Made by a program: the position numbers and the translations under genes
Part shown: piece by piece, positions 1 to 5,915 of the stretch
Position numbering within the stretch: the stretch's first letter is position 1
How the letters are laid out: each line of letters begins with the position of its first letter
Notes under the pieces: model-generated
What the model saw: only the letters and a program-made list of their open reading frames with translations
Databases searched by the model: none
What the model was told of the DNA's origin: nothing
Assembly: GCA_025356505.1 (NCBI GenBank)
Contig: JANXSV010000221.1
Coordinates: forward strand, 1 to 11,309
DNA from: Methylovirgula sp.
GTDB taxonomy: Bacteria > Pseudomonadota > Alphaproteobacteria > Rhizobiales > Beijerinckiaceae
DNA: 11,309 nucleotides
Direction: 5' to 3'

Positions 1-1277
1 CGCGCACCTGTTTTGCGGATTTTGACCTCAACCTTGCCCTCCGACAGGCCCTTTGGCCCGACGATGATCTGGGTTGGAATACCGATCAAATCCATGGTGG
101 CAAATTTTGCACCCGGCCTCTCGTCACGGTCATCATAAAGCACATCGAGACCCGCCTTGGTGAAGGCAGCGTCAAGCTCTTTGCAGGCCGCATCAGTGCC
201 AGTATCACCGACCTTCAGATTGGCGATGCCGATACGAAATGGCGCGACTGATTCAGGCCAGATGATGCCATTTTCGTCGTGGCTCGCCTCTATAATGGCC
301 GCTACCAGGCGCGAGGGCCCGATGCCATAGGAGCCCATATGCACCGGCACCTGCTGGCCATCCGGCCCGCTGACCAAGGCTTTCATGGGCGCAGAATATT
401 TGGTGCCGAAGTAGAAGATATGTCCGACTTCGATGCCGCGGGCAGACACCCTATCCGCCTCGGGAATAGCGTTATAGGCGGCTTCATCGTGCATTTCGGA
501 CGTTGCGGCATAGCGGGATGTCCATTTGTCAACCACAGCCTGACAGGCCTCGGCGCTGTCAAAATCAATGGCGGCGTCGGGCACCTCAAACTCTAGAAAA
601 TCCTTGTGGCAGAAGACTTCACTTTCACCGGTGGAGGCGAGCACGATAAATTCGTGGCTAAGATCGCCACCGATGGGGCCAGTATCGGCGCGCATCGGAA
701 TGGCCTGTAAGCCAAGGCGTTGAAATGTGCGCAGATAGGCCACGACCATGCGGTTATAGGAGTGGCGCGCGCCATCTGCGGTCAAGTCAAAGGAATACGC
801 GTCCTTCATCAAAAATTCGCGGCCGCGCATCACACCAAAACGCGGACGCACCTCGTCGCGAAATTTCCATTGGATGTGATAAAGGTTAAGCGGCAAATCC
901 TTATAGCTATGCACATGGCTGCGGAAAATATCGGTCACCATCTCTTCATTTGTGGGGCCAAACAGCATGTCACGCTCGCCGCGGTCCTTGATGCGCAGCA
1001 TTTCCTTGCCGTAGTCGTCGTAACGGCCGGATTCGCGCCAGAGCTCGGCGGATTGAATGGTCGGCATCAGAATTTCGATCGCGCCCGAGCGGTTTTGCTC
1101 CTCGCGGATAATGTCGTTGATTTTTCCGAGAACCTTCAGCCCCAGCGGCAGCCAGGCATATATTCCGGCAGATTCCTGCTTGATCATTCCGGCGCGCAAC
1201 ATCAAACGATGGGACACGATTTCGGCTTCTTTGGGATTATCACGCAGGATGGGCAAAAAATAACGGGAAAGACGCAT
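1..1277 (-). CDS. proS: Proline-tRNA ligase (ProS), C-terminus cut by window edge
   Basis: Class II aminoacyl-tRNA synthetase that charges tRNA-Pro with proline in the cytoplasm. The frame is open from the ATG at 1277 to the window edge, giving 425 codons with no stop. It begins [19 protein letters not shown], typical of the family. Visible landmarks are the motif 1 region ([13 protein letters not shown], about residues 39-51), motif 2 ([10 protein letters not shown], about 137-147) and motif 3 (GSYGIGPSR, about 314-322), followed by a C-terminal anticodon-binding domain containing [12 protein letters not shown]. Motifs 2 and 3 are close together, so this is the short alphaproteobacterial form (about 440 residues) without the INS editing insert; only some 15 residues should be missing. 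The Shine-Dalgarno sequence is weak (CTGGTGG). The gene reads away from the small-RNA region and has its own upstream DNA. Family and identity are clear from the conserved motifs; the missing end cannot be judged. Confidence 0.96.
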   Translation of the reverse strand, partial: MRLSRYFLPILRDNPKEAEIVSHRLMLRAGMIKQESAGIYAWLPLGLKVLGKINDIIREEQNRSGAIEILMPTIQSAELWRESGRYDDYGKEMLRIKDRGERDMLFGPTNEEMVTDIFRSHVHSYKDLPLNLYHIQWKFRDEVRPRFGVMRGREFLMKDAYSFDLTADGARHSYNRMVVAYLRTFQRLGLQAIPMRADTGPIGGDLSHEFIVLASTGESEVFCHKDFLEFEVPDAAIDFDSAEACQAVVDKWTSRYAATSEMHDEAAYNAIPEADRVSARGIEVGHIFYFGTKYSAPMKALVSGPDGQQVPVHMGSYGIGPSRLVAAIIEASHDENGIIWPESVAPFRIGIANLKVGDTGTDAACKELDAAFTKAGLDVLYDDRDERPGAKFATMDLIGIPTQIIVGPKGLSEGKVEVKIRKTGA

Positions 1278-1411
1278 GGGCCACCAGGTTCGACTACTGT
1301 GCGCGACACCGGCGTTAAGCCGAATCGCCGATAATGTTGCAAAGAATAGCTGTTGTTAGATGGCTTTTGCCAAATAACTCAGCCTTAGTCTTGCGAAATC
1401 TGACGCGGATG

Positions 1412-1441
1412 TCAAAAACGGGCGCGCGCATAGCCCCGTTT
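1412..1441 (-). terminator. Possible minus-strand intrinsic terminator upstream of proS
   Basis: A 7-bp perfect stem (AAACGGG at 1416-1422 against CCCGTTT at 1435-1441) closes a 12-base loop. Read on the minus strand, the stem is followed by a run of five T (complement of 1414-1418). It could stop transcripts running out of the gyrA-to-tgt cluster before proS. The T run is short and shared with the stem, so this is only a candidate. Confidence 0.35.
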
Positions 1442-1534
1442 AAGCGAATGGCGTAAAAAACATCATCCGCAAAATTTGACTGCAAACTTAAGTATCAAAC
1501 TGCCAAAAATTATGTCATTTCGACGACGAAACGC

Positions 1535-1563
1535 GTGACAATTTGATAAAGCTGCGCTAGCTT
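1535..1563 (+). promoter_or_regulatory. Weak sigma70-like promoter candidate for the small RNA
   Basis: GTGACA (1535-1540, five of six matches to TTGACA) and TAGCTT (1558-1563, three of six to TATAAT) are separated by 17 bases. A start near 1570 would give a transcript of about 198 nt ending at the terminator at 1735-1767. The -10 match is poor; support comes mainly from spacing and position. Confidence 0.28.
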
Positions 1564-1569
1564 TCTCTT

Positions 1570-1767
1570 GCGTAAACGTGGTTGAGGATATCTTCTTCAA
1601 ACCTTATGCAGTCCAAGTCACGGGAGGACATTTGTTTGGTGGCTCGTTCGCAGATACTGCGGCGGCGTTTTGCTAGACCAGAACGCGAAGTGGCACACCA
1701 AAACAAATGCGTACAAGGAAGGCAATATCGAAGAGGGCGCAATCCATTCGGGGTTGTGCCCTTTTTT
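1570..1767 (+). ncRNA. Candidate structured small RNA, family not recognised
   Basis: No protein gene fits here, but the plus strand folds into a long imperfect rod. Outer helix pieces are GATAT (1587-1591) with ATATC (1725-1729), CTTC (1595-1598) with GAAG (1718-1721), CTT with AAG, and ATGC (1606-1609) with GCGT (1709-1712). A side hairpin GTCC/GGAC (1611-1614, 1626-1629) exposes a purine-rich GGGA. An inner helix pairs 1629-1641 with 1695-1709 with one bulge, and the tip is an 8-bp hairpin, GCGTTTTG/CAGAACGC (1665-1672, 1679-1686). An intrinsic terminator follows directly. Size (about 180-200 nt) and rod shape resemble 6S RNA, but I see no sequence match to 6S, tmRNA, RNase P or SRP RNA, and the neighbours are not those usually found beside 6S. 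The 5' end is a guess. It could also be a trans-acting regulatory RNA of unknown target. Confidence 0.42.
1735..1767 (+). terminator. Intrinsic terminator of the small RNA candidate
   Basis: An 8-bp stem, GGGCGCAA (1735-1742) with TTGTGCCC (1754-1761, one G-U pair), closes a loop and runs straight into TTTTTT (1762-1767). The tract of T lies only on the plus-strand 3' side, so the terminator is directional. No plus-strand protein gene lies upstream, which is the main reason to suspect an RNA gene here. Confidence 0.72.
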
Positions 1768-1905
1768 AGTTCTTAGCGAACAACCCCATTGACCTATAAT
1801 AATCTGATTTTGAGCAGGTTTTTCTTCATATTACTTCACAGTTGACGCGCCTTCTAGCGGTCGTGCTTCGATTGCGTGATGAATACGCTCAATCTGCCAC
1901 CCACA

Positions 1906-3060
1906 TCAGACGACGCTCTGCCAAACCCCGACATCCCCGCGCGCCCAGTCCGCTTTGGTTTGCGCATAGAAATCTTCGAATGTTCGCTCAGCTATGCTAG
2001 CCCGGATTCCGGCCATAAGCTCTTGATAATAGGCGAGATTTACTGAAGTCAGCAGCATCATGCCCAGAATTTCCTCTGATTTAACCAAGTGATGCAGATA
2101 GGCGCGGGAATAGGTGCGTGTGGTCTCCCAACTTGAACCTTCATCCAGCGGACGCGGATCTTCCACATGGCGGGCGTTGCGCAAATTCACCTTGCCAAAG
2201 CGGGTATAGGCCAAGCCGTGCCGCCCTGCCCGCGTAGGCATTACGCAATCGAACATATCTACGCCGCGCTTCACGCTCTCGAGCAGATCATCCGGTGTGC
2301 CGACGCCCATGAGATAGCGCGGCTTCGCCTCGGGCAAATATGGCATCACGGTTTCGATCATGGCGAGCATGATGTCCTGAGGCTCGCCAACCGCCAGCCC
2401 GCCGATCGAATGACCATGAAAGCCCATATCCGCCAGTGCCTTGGCGCTTTCGATGCGCAATTTCGGCACTGCTCCTCCCTGATTGATGCCATAAATTGCA
2501 TGGCCGGGCTGCGTGCCAAAGGCGGTGTTTGAACGCTCTGCCCAACGCAGCGACAGCAACATGGCGCGCTCCGCCTCCATATCCGAACAGGGCAATTTCA
2601 CACATTCGTCGAACTGCATCTGGATATCCGAGCCAAGCAACCGCTGGATTTCCATCGACCTTTCCGGCGTCAGCTCAAATTTTGCACCATCGATATGGCT
2701 CTGAAATGTCACGCCATTTTCGTTCAGCTGTCGCAGTTTGGCGAGAGACATGACCTGAAACCCGCCGGAATCTGTCAAAATCGGATGCGACCAATTCATC
2801 AATTTGTGCAGGCCGCCAAGTTTGGCGACGCGCTCAGCGCCGGGGCGCAGCATCAGGTGATAGGTATTGCCGAGCACCACATCCGCGCCAAGCGCCCGAA
2901 CCTCGTGCGGCTGCATGGCCTTTACGGTTGCGGCCGTACCGACGGGCATAAAGGCAGGCGTGCGAATCTTGCCGCGTGGCAGCGCTATTTCACCTGTGCG
3001 CGCCGCGCCGTCTGTCGCATGGACCTTAAAGGAAAATTCGGTGGTGACGGGTTCGCTCAT
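1906..3060 (-). CDS. tgt: Queuine tRNA-ribosyltransferase (Tgt), zinc site lost
   Basis: Exchanges guanine-34 of GUN-anticodon tRNAs (Asp, Asn, His, Tyr) for preQ1 in queuosine synthesis. At 384 residues it has the usual bacterial length and a complete TIM-barrel pattern: [12 protein letters not shown] (63-74), [13 protein letters not shown] with the catalytic-site Asp97 (94-106), QMQFDEC (147-153), GINQGG (191-196), SIGGLAVGE (218-226), and [14 protein letters not shown] with nucleophile Asp271 (269-282). The oddity is in the C-terminal zinc subdomain. Where the Zymomonas enzyme has C318, C320, C323 and H349, this protein has S309, W311, T314 and V340, while the flanks (DPRPLDE and [10 protein letters not shown]) are intact. 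So this is not a frameshift. The ATG overlaps the queA stop by 4 bases (ATGA), implying translational coupling. Substrate and pathway are family knowledge; activity without zinc is unproven. Confidence 0.96.
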   Translation of the reverse strand: MSEPVTTEFSFKVHATDGAARTGEIALPRGKIRTPAFMPVGTAATVKAMQPHEVRALGADVVLGNTYHLMLRPGAERVAKLGGLHKLMNWSHPILTDSGGFQVMSLAKLRQLNENGVTFQSHIDGAKFELTPERSMEIQRLLGSDIQMQFDECVKLPCSDMEAERAMLLSLRWAERSNTAFGTQPGHAIYGINQGGAVPKLRIESAKALADMGFHGHSIGGLAVGEPQDIMLAMIETVMPYLPEAKPRYLMGVGTPDDLLESVKRGVDMFDCVMPTRAGRHGLAYTRFGKVNLRNARHVEDPRPLDEGSSWETTRTYSRAYLHHLVKSEEILGMMLLTSVNLAYYQELMAGIRASIAERTFEDFYAQTKADWARGDVGVWQSVV

Positions 3061-4124
3061 GGCTTTGCTCTATACAAAAGACAGGCGTCACCATAGGAAT
3101 AAAACCTGTAGTTGCTTGAAATCGCATGAGAATACGCCGCTTTCATGCGATCAAGTCCGGCGAAGGCGCTCACGAGCATGAACAATGTAGACTTCGGAAG
3201 GTGGAAATTGGTCAGCAGCACATCCACCGCGCGGAATTGATAGCCGGGCGTGATAAAAATCGCAGTGTCATCAGCGAAGGGCTGCACGTCTCCAGCAGGC
3301 GTTGTCGCGCTTTCAAGAATGCGCATCGAGGTCGTGCCAACCGCGATGATTCTGCCGCCCGAAGCGCGCGCGGCGTTGAGCGCAGCGGCGACGTCCTGCG
3401 TCACGACGCCATATTCCGAGTGCATTTTGTGCTGCGCGGTATCCTCCACCTTGACCGGAAGAAAGGTTCCCGCGCCGACATGTAACGTCACCTGCTGAAT
3501 GCTGACGCCTTTGGCTTCAATGCGTGCTACCAAATCTGGCGTAAAGTGGAGACCTGCTGTGGGGGCCGCGACAGCACCGGGATTTTGCGCGAACAGTGTC
3601 TGATAGTCTCGGTTATCTGTCTCCCCTGGCGCTCTTTTGGCGGCAATGTAGGGCGGTAGAGGCATGTGGCCGAGGCGCTCTATAGCCTCGTCGAGCACCA
3701 CTCCCGAGTAGCAAAAGCGGAACAGGACTTCGCCCTCGACATTTTCGAGCACCTCGGCAAAAAGGTCATCGGCATAGCAAACCGAGGCATCGGCACCAAA
3801 TTGCACACGCTCGCCGATTTTCAGCTTTTTGGCGGGCTTCACAAATGCGCGCCAGGAATCGCCCGAGATACGTTTATGCAGCGTGGTCTCAATATGCGCG
3901 ATGGCCTCGCCGCGGCGCCGAAATCCATCGAGGCGCGCAGGAATAACCCGCGTATTGTTGACCACGAGCACATCCCCCGCCCGCAGAAAATCCGGCAAAT
4001 CACGCACTTGCCTGTCATGGAGGCTGTCGCCCACCAGCAACATGCGCGCCGTATCGCGCGGATTCGCGGGAGAAAGCGCAATCCGGTCTTCAGGCAGGTC
4101 AAAATCAAACAGATCAACGCGCAT
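3057..4124 (-). CDS. queA: S-adenosylmethionine:tRNA ribosyltransferase-isomerase (QueA)
   Basis: Transfers and isomerises the ribosyl part of S-adenosylmethionine onto preQ1-tRNA, giving epoxyqueuosine-tRNA, the step after Tgt. I chose the ATG at 4124 (355 residues) because the family begins [17 protein letters not shown] and AAGGAG lies upstream, with the rather long spacing of 12 bases. An in-frame ATG at 4172 would add 16 atypical residues lying inside the 3' arm of a stem-loop. Signature segments are [10 protein letters not shown] (186-195), HVGAGTF (215-221), [10 protein letters not shown] (305-314) and [10 protein letters not shown] (341-350), all intact and in family order. Its stop overlaps the tgt start. 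A hairpin ending in a T-rich tract lies directly upstream, so expression may be attenuated relative to the genes before it. Confidence 0.97.
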   Translation of the reverse strand: MRVDLFDFDLPEDRIALSPANPRDTARMLLVGDSLHDRQVRDLPDFLRAGDVLVVNNTRVIPARLDGFRRRGEAIAHIETTLHKRISGDSWRAFVKPAKKLKIGERVQFGADASVCYADDLFAEVLENVEGEVLFRFCYSGVVLDEAIERLGHMPLPPYIAAKRAPGETDNRDYQTLFAQNPGAVAAPTAGLHFTPDLVARIEAKGVSIQQVTLHVGAGTFLPVKVEDTAQHKMHSEYGVVTQDVAAALNAARASGGRIIAVGTTSMRILESATTPAGDVQPFADDTAIFITPGYQFRAVDVLLTNFHLPKSTLFMLVSAFAGLDRMKAAYSHAISSNYRFYSYGDACLLYRAKP

Positions 4125-4154
4125 TAACGGCAAAATCTCCTTGGCACCAGCGAC

Positions 4155-4216
4155 ACAAACAAAAGCCCCCATCCTGAAGCGCTCCGAAAGACGAGGCAGC
4201 TTTAAGGACGAGGGCT
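4155..4216 (-). terminator. Long stem-loop with T-rich tail before queA (attenuator or terminator candidate)
   Basis: On the minus strand AGCCCTCGTCC (4216-4206) pairs with GGATGGGGGCT (4174-4164) as 11 bp including two G-U wobbles. The 31-base loop can form a second, inner helix (AAGC with GCTT, then further pairs). The outer 3' arm is followed by TTTTGTTTG (4163-4155). This sits between the cytoplasmic cyclophilin stop and the queA start, 30 bases before the ATG. It looks like a partial terminator or leader hairpin. I see no match to a preQ1 riboswitch aptamer, which would be the obvious guess for this operon. Confidence 0.4.
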
Positions 4217-4241
4217 AAAGATCAGAGCCAGAAAAGCGCGT

Positions 4242-4694
4242 TCAGCTCAAACGGGCAGTGACAATACTGTCCGGGTCCCGCACAGGCTCACCCTTCTTGA
4301 TCTTGTCGACATTTTCCATGCCGGAGACGACTTCGCCCCAGACGGTATATTGACGATCAAGGAAGCCGGCATCTGCCAAACAGATGAAAAACTGCGAATT
4401 CGCCGAGTTCGGGTTTGAAGCACGCGCCATCGAGACCGTGCCGCGCGCATGGTGGTGAGCGTTGAACTCGGCCTTGATGTCCGGATATTTCGAGCCGCCG
4501 GTACCTATACCGTTCGGGCAGCCTGTCTGCGCCATAAAGCCGTCAATCACGCGGTGGAACACGATACCGTCGTAAAACTTTTCATCGACCAACTTTTTAA
4601 TGTGCGCGACATGGCCGGGAGCCAGATCAGGCCGCATCTTGATGACAACAGCGCCCTTGGTGGTTTCAAGTGTGAGTGTGTTTCCGTCAGACAT
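4242..4694 (-). CDS. Cytoplasmic cyclophilin-type peptidyl-prolyl isomerase
   Basis: Interconverts cis and trans X-Pro bonds during protein folding. The whole 150-residue protein is a single cyclophilin domain with no signal peptide. Catalytic landmarks are FHRVIDGFMAQTG (46-58; Arg48, Phe53 and Gln56 match human CypA Arg55, Phe60, Gln63), SMARA (88-92) and NSQFFI (99-104). The CypA Trp121 position is Phe111 (GFLDRQYTVWG), and the His126 position is Tyr116. A Phe at the Trp site is also found in E. coli PpiB and goes with low cyclosporin sensitivity in that enzyme. The ATG has AAGGA at a 6-base spacing. It lies downstream of an exported paralogue with the same domain and before queA; whether it corresponds to ppiA or ppiB by name cannot be decided here. 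Confidence 0.94.
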   Translation of the reverse strand: MSDGNTLTLETTKGAVVIKMRPDLAPGHVAHIKKLVDEKFYDGIVFHRVIDGFMAQTGCPNGIGTGGSKYPDIKAEFNAHHHARGTVSMARASNPNSANSQFFICLADAGFLDRQYTVWGEVVSGMENVDKIKKGEPVRDPDSIVTARLS

Positions 4695-4715
4695 TGGTTT
4701 TCCTTACAAAATGAT

Positions 4716-4745
4716 GGCCTGACTTAGCTCAAAAGCGGTCAGGCC
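4716..4745 (-). repeat. Perfect 8-bp inverted repeat between the two cyclophilin genes
   Basis: GGCCTGAC (4716-4723) and GTCAGGCC (4738-4745) form a perfect GC-rich stem around a 14-base loop. On the transcribed minus strand it is followed by ATCATTTTGT and then the Shine-Dalgarno AAGGA (4705-4701) of the cytoplasmic cyclophilin. The T tract is too broken for a confident terminator. An intercistronic stabilising or processing hairpin, or a partial terminator, fits as well. Confidence 0.6.
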
Positions 4746-4821
4746 ACAATACAAAGCATGTGCACAGCGCGAGATGCGGCGACGACTTCACAATGAAAGT
4801 CACCTCCCACGCAGGTTTTGA

Positions 4822-5370
4822 TTAGCTTGCGTCGGTTGCCAGACGAACCTTTATCATTTTGTCGGGGTTTGATACCGCGCCATTGTCGGACTTGGAGCCC
4901 TTCTTGATGTTGTCCACCAGTTCCATGCCCGAGGTGACTTCGCCAAAAACGGTGTATTGGCTGTTGAGGAAAGATGCATCAGCCAGACAGATGAAAAATT
5001 GCGAATTTGCCGAATCCGGGCTTTGTGACCGGGCCATGCCCAAAGTGCCGCGCACGAATGGGGTTGGCGTGAATTCTGCCGGCAGGTTTGGCAGCTTAGA
5101 GGCCCCTGTGCCGGTGCCTGTCGGGTCGCCAGTTTGCGCCATGAAGCCATCGATAACCCGGTGAAACACGATGCCATCATAAAAATGCTGTTTGGCCAGA
5201 GCCTTGATTTGCGCCACATGCTTCGGGGCAAGATCGGGGCGCAGCTTCACCACCACGACGCCATCTTTCAGCGTGATGTTCAAGGTATTTTCATCAGCAG
5301 CAGTGGCCACTCCTGGCACAAATGCGAGCATAGCGCCCGCGGCCAACATTTCGCGGCGAGAAAGTTTCAT
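4822..5370 (-). CDS. Exported cyclophilin-type peptidyl-prolyl isomerase with Tat-like signal
   Basis: Second cyclophilin of the cluster, predicted to act in the periplasm. I chose the ATG at 5370 (182 residues), which has AAGGA at a 6-base spacing; a TTG at 5376 would add only two residues. The N-terminus MKLSRREMLAAGAMLAFVPG carries a twin-arginine pattern (SRREML), a hydrophobic stretch and a likely cleavage site after ATA (about residue 24). The domain then follows with FHRVIDGFMAQTG (69-81), GMARS, NSQFFI and FLNSQYTVFGEV. The core is very similar to the cytoplasmic protein encoded next, so the pair looks like an old tandem duplication with one copy targeted for export. The start is 9 bases after the coaD stop. 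Sec export is possible if the twin Arg is incidental. Confidence 0.92.
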   Translation of the reverse strand: MKLSRREMLAAGAMLAFVPGVATAADENTLNITLKDGVVVVKLRPDLAPKHVAQIKALAKQHFYDGIVFHRVIDGFMAQTGDPTGTGTGASKLPNLPAEFTPTPFVRGTLGMARSQSPDSANSQFFICLADASFLNSQYTVFGEVTSGMELVDNIKKGSKSDNGAVSNPDKMIKVRLATDAS

Positions 5371-5379
5371 CGTCAATCC

Positions 5380-5913
5380 TTATTTGTGATTGCGCCGGGC
5401 TGCAAAAGCCGCCGCGACATTGGGGGGAACAAAGGCAGAGATATCGCCGCCCATTGCGGCAATTTGTCGAACCAAAGTGGCAGTGATGTGGCGGCTCTCC
5501 ACTTTGGCGGGAATGAAGATGGTTTCAATCGTCGGCGAAAGCTGTGCGTTCATGCCTGCCACAAGCTGCGCGTTCATACCTGCCACAAGCTGCGCGTTCA
5601 TACCTGCCATTTGCATTTCATAGTCAAAATCGGTGCCGTCGCGCAGGCCACGAATGAGTATGTGCGCATGATGCGCCTGGGCAGCTTCGACAACCAGACC
5701 ATCGAAAGTGACAATTTCGGCGGCAGTTGAGCCAATCGCAGCACTGATCATTTGCGTACGCTCAACGGCACTGAACAGCGGAACCTTGCCGGGATGCACC
5801 CCGATGCCAACGACAATTTTATCGCAAATATTGAGTGCAGCGCGCAAAATATCCACATGACCATTGGTCAATGGGTCGAAAGAACCCGGGTAGAATCCGA
5901 TGCGCGCCGCCAT
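5380..5913 (-). CDS. coaD: Phosphopantetheine adenylyltransferase (CoaD) with an expanded internal repeat
   Basis: Adenylylates 4'-phosphopantetheine with ATP to make dephospho-CoA, the penultimate step of coenzyme A synthesis. The N-terminus [20 protein letters not shown] has the nucleotidyltransferase loop and the TxGH motif (Thr16, His19). [21 protein letters not shown] (86-106) keeps Arg88, Arg91 and Glu99 at the E. coli numbers. The protein has 177 residues against about 160 in the family because an 8-residue unit, AGMNAQLV, occurs three times in a row (103-126); the last copy ends in Ser. The frame is intact, and [11 protein letters not shown] and [10 protein letters not shown] follow normally. 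The ATG is 2 bases after the gyrA stop, so it is read from the gyrA transcript, and the exported cyclophilin follows 9 bases downstream. Whether the insert is tolerated or alters kinetics is unknown. Confidence 0.96.
   Translation of the reverse strand: MAARIGFYPGSFDPLTNGHVDILRAALNICDKIVVGIGVHPGKVPLFSAVERTQMISAAIGSTAAEIVTFDGLVVEAAQAHHAHILIRGLRDGTDFDYEMQMAGMNAQLVAGMNAQLVAGMNAQLSPTIETIFIPAKVESRHITATLVRQIAAMGGDISAFVPPNVAAAFAARRNHK
5536..5607 (-). repeat. Three tandem 24-bp units inside coaD
   Basis: Head-to-tail units at 5584-5607, 5560-5583 and 5536-5559 in coding order. The first two are identical over 24 bases. The third differs at two synonymous third positions (GGC for GGT, GCA for GCG) and in its last codon (TCG for GTG), which joins the normal family sequence SPTIE. 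Being a multiple of three, the array keeps the frame. It looks like a recent slippage or unequal-crossover expansion. Confidence 0.95.
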
Positions 5914-5915
5914 AA

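Larger units (their letters stand above)
1278..1905. other. 628-base intergenic stretch without a convincing protein gene
   Basis: Region between the proS start and the tgt stop. It holds a candidate minus-strand terminator (1412-1441), a small imperfect palindrome (1355-1378: GTTA-GA-TGGC, TTTT loop, GCCA-AA-TAAC), a weak plus-strand promoter and a structured RNA candidate ending in an intrinsic terminator (1535-1767). From about 1768 to 1905 I see nothing beyond an isolated TATAAT (1795-1800). Short open frames on both strands (1557-1742 minus, 1582-1776 plus) begin with TTG, run across the terminator and encode arginine- or cysteine-rich strings that I do not recognise. No tRNA cloverleaf was found. 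Confidence 0.7.

Noticed and set aside
720..1334. 204-codon plus-strand open frame
   Set aside because: Antisense to proS, whose frame is intact and fully conserved there; a shadow frame.
1557..1742. 61-codon minus-strand open frame in the proS-tgt gap
   Set aside because: Starts with TTG inside the terminator stem, has no visible ribosome-binding site, and the product resembles nothing I know.
1582..1776. 64-codon plus-strand open frame over the small RNA candidate
   Set aside because: TTG start, arginine-rich, runs through the terminator and its T tract; the RNA structure explains the region better.
1795..1800. TATAAT on the plus strand after the small RNA terminator
   Set aside because: No acceptable -35 at the proper distance and nothing to express downstream except antisense to tgt.
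4125..4172. Longer queA start at 4172
   Set aside because: Adds 16 residues unlike the family and lies in the leader stem-loop; the ATG at 4124 gives the typical [17 protein letters not shown] start.
5536..5607. CRISPR-like array
   Set aside because: The three 24-bp units are directly adjacent with no spacers and lie in frame within coaD.
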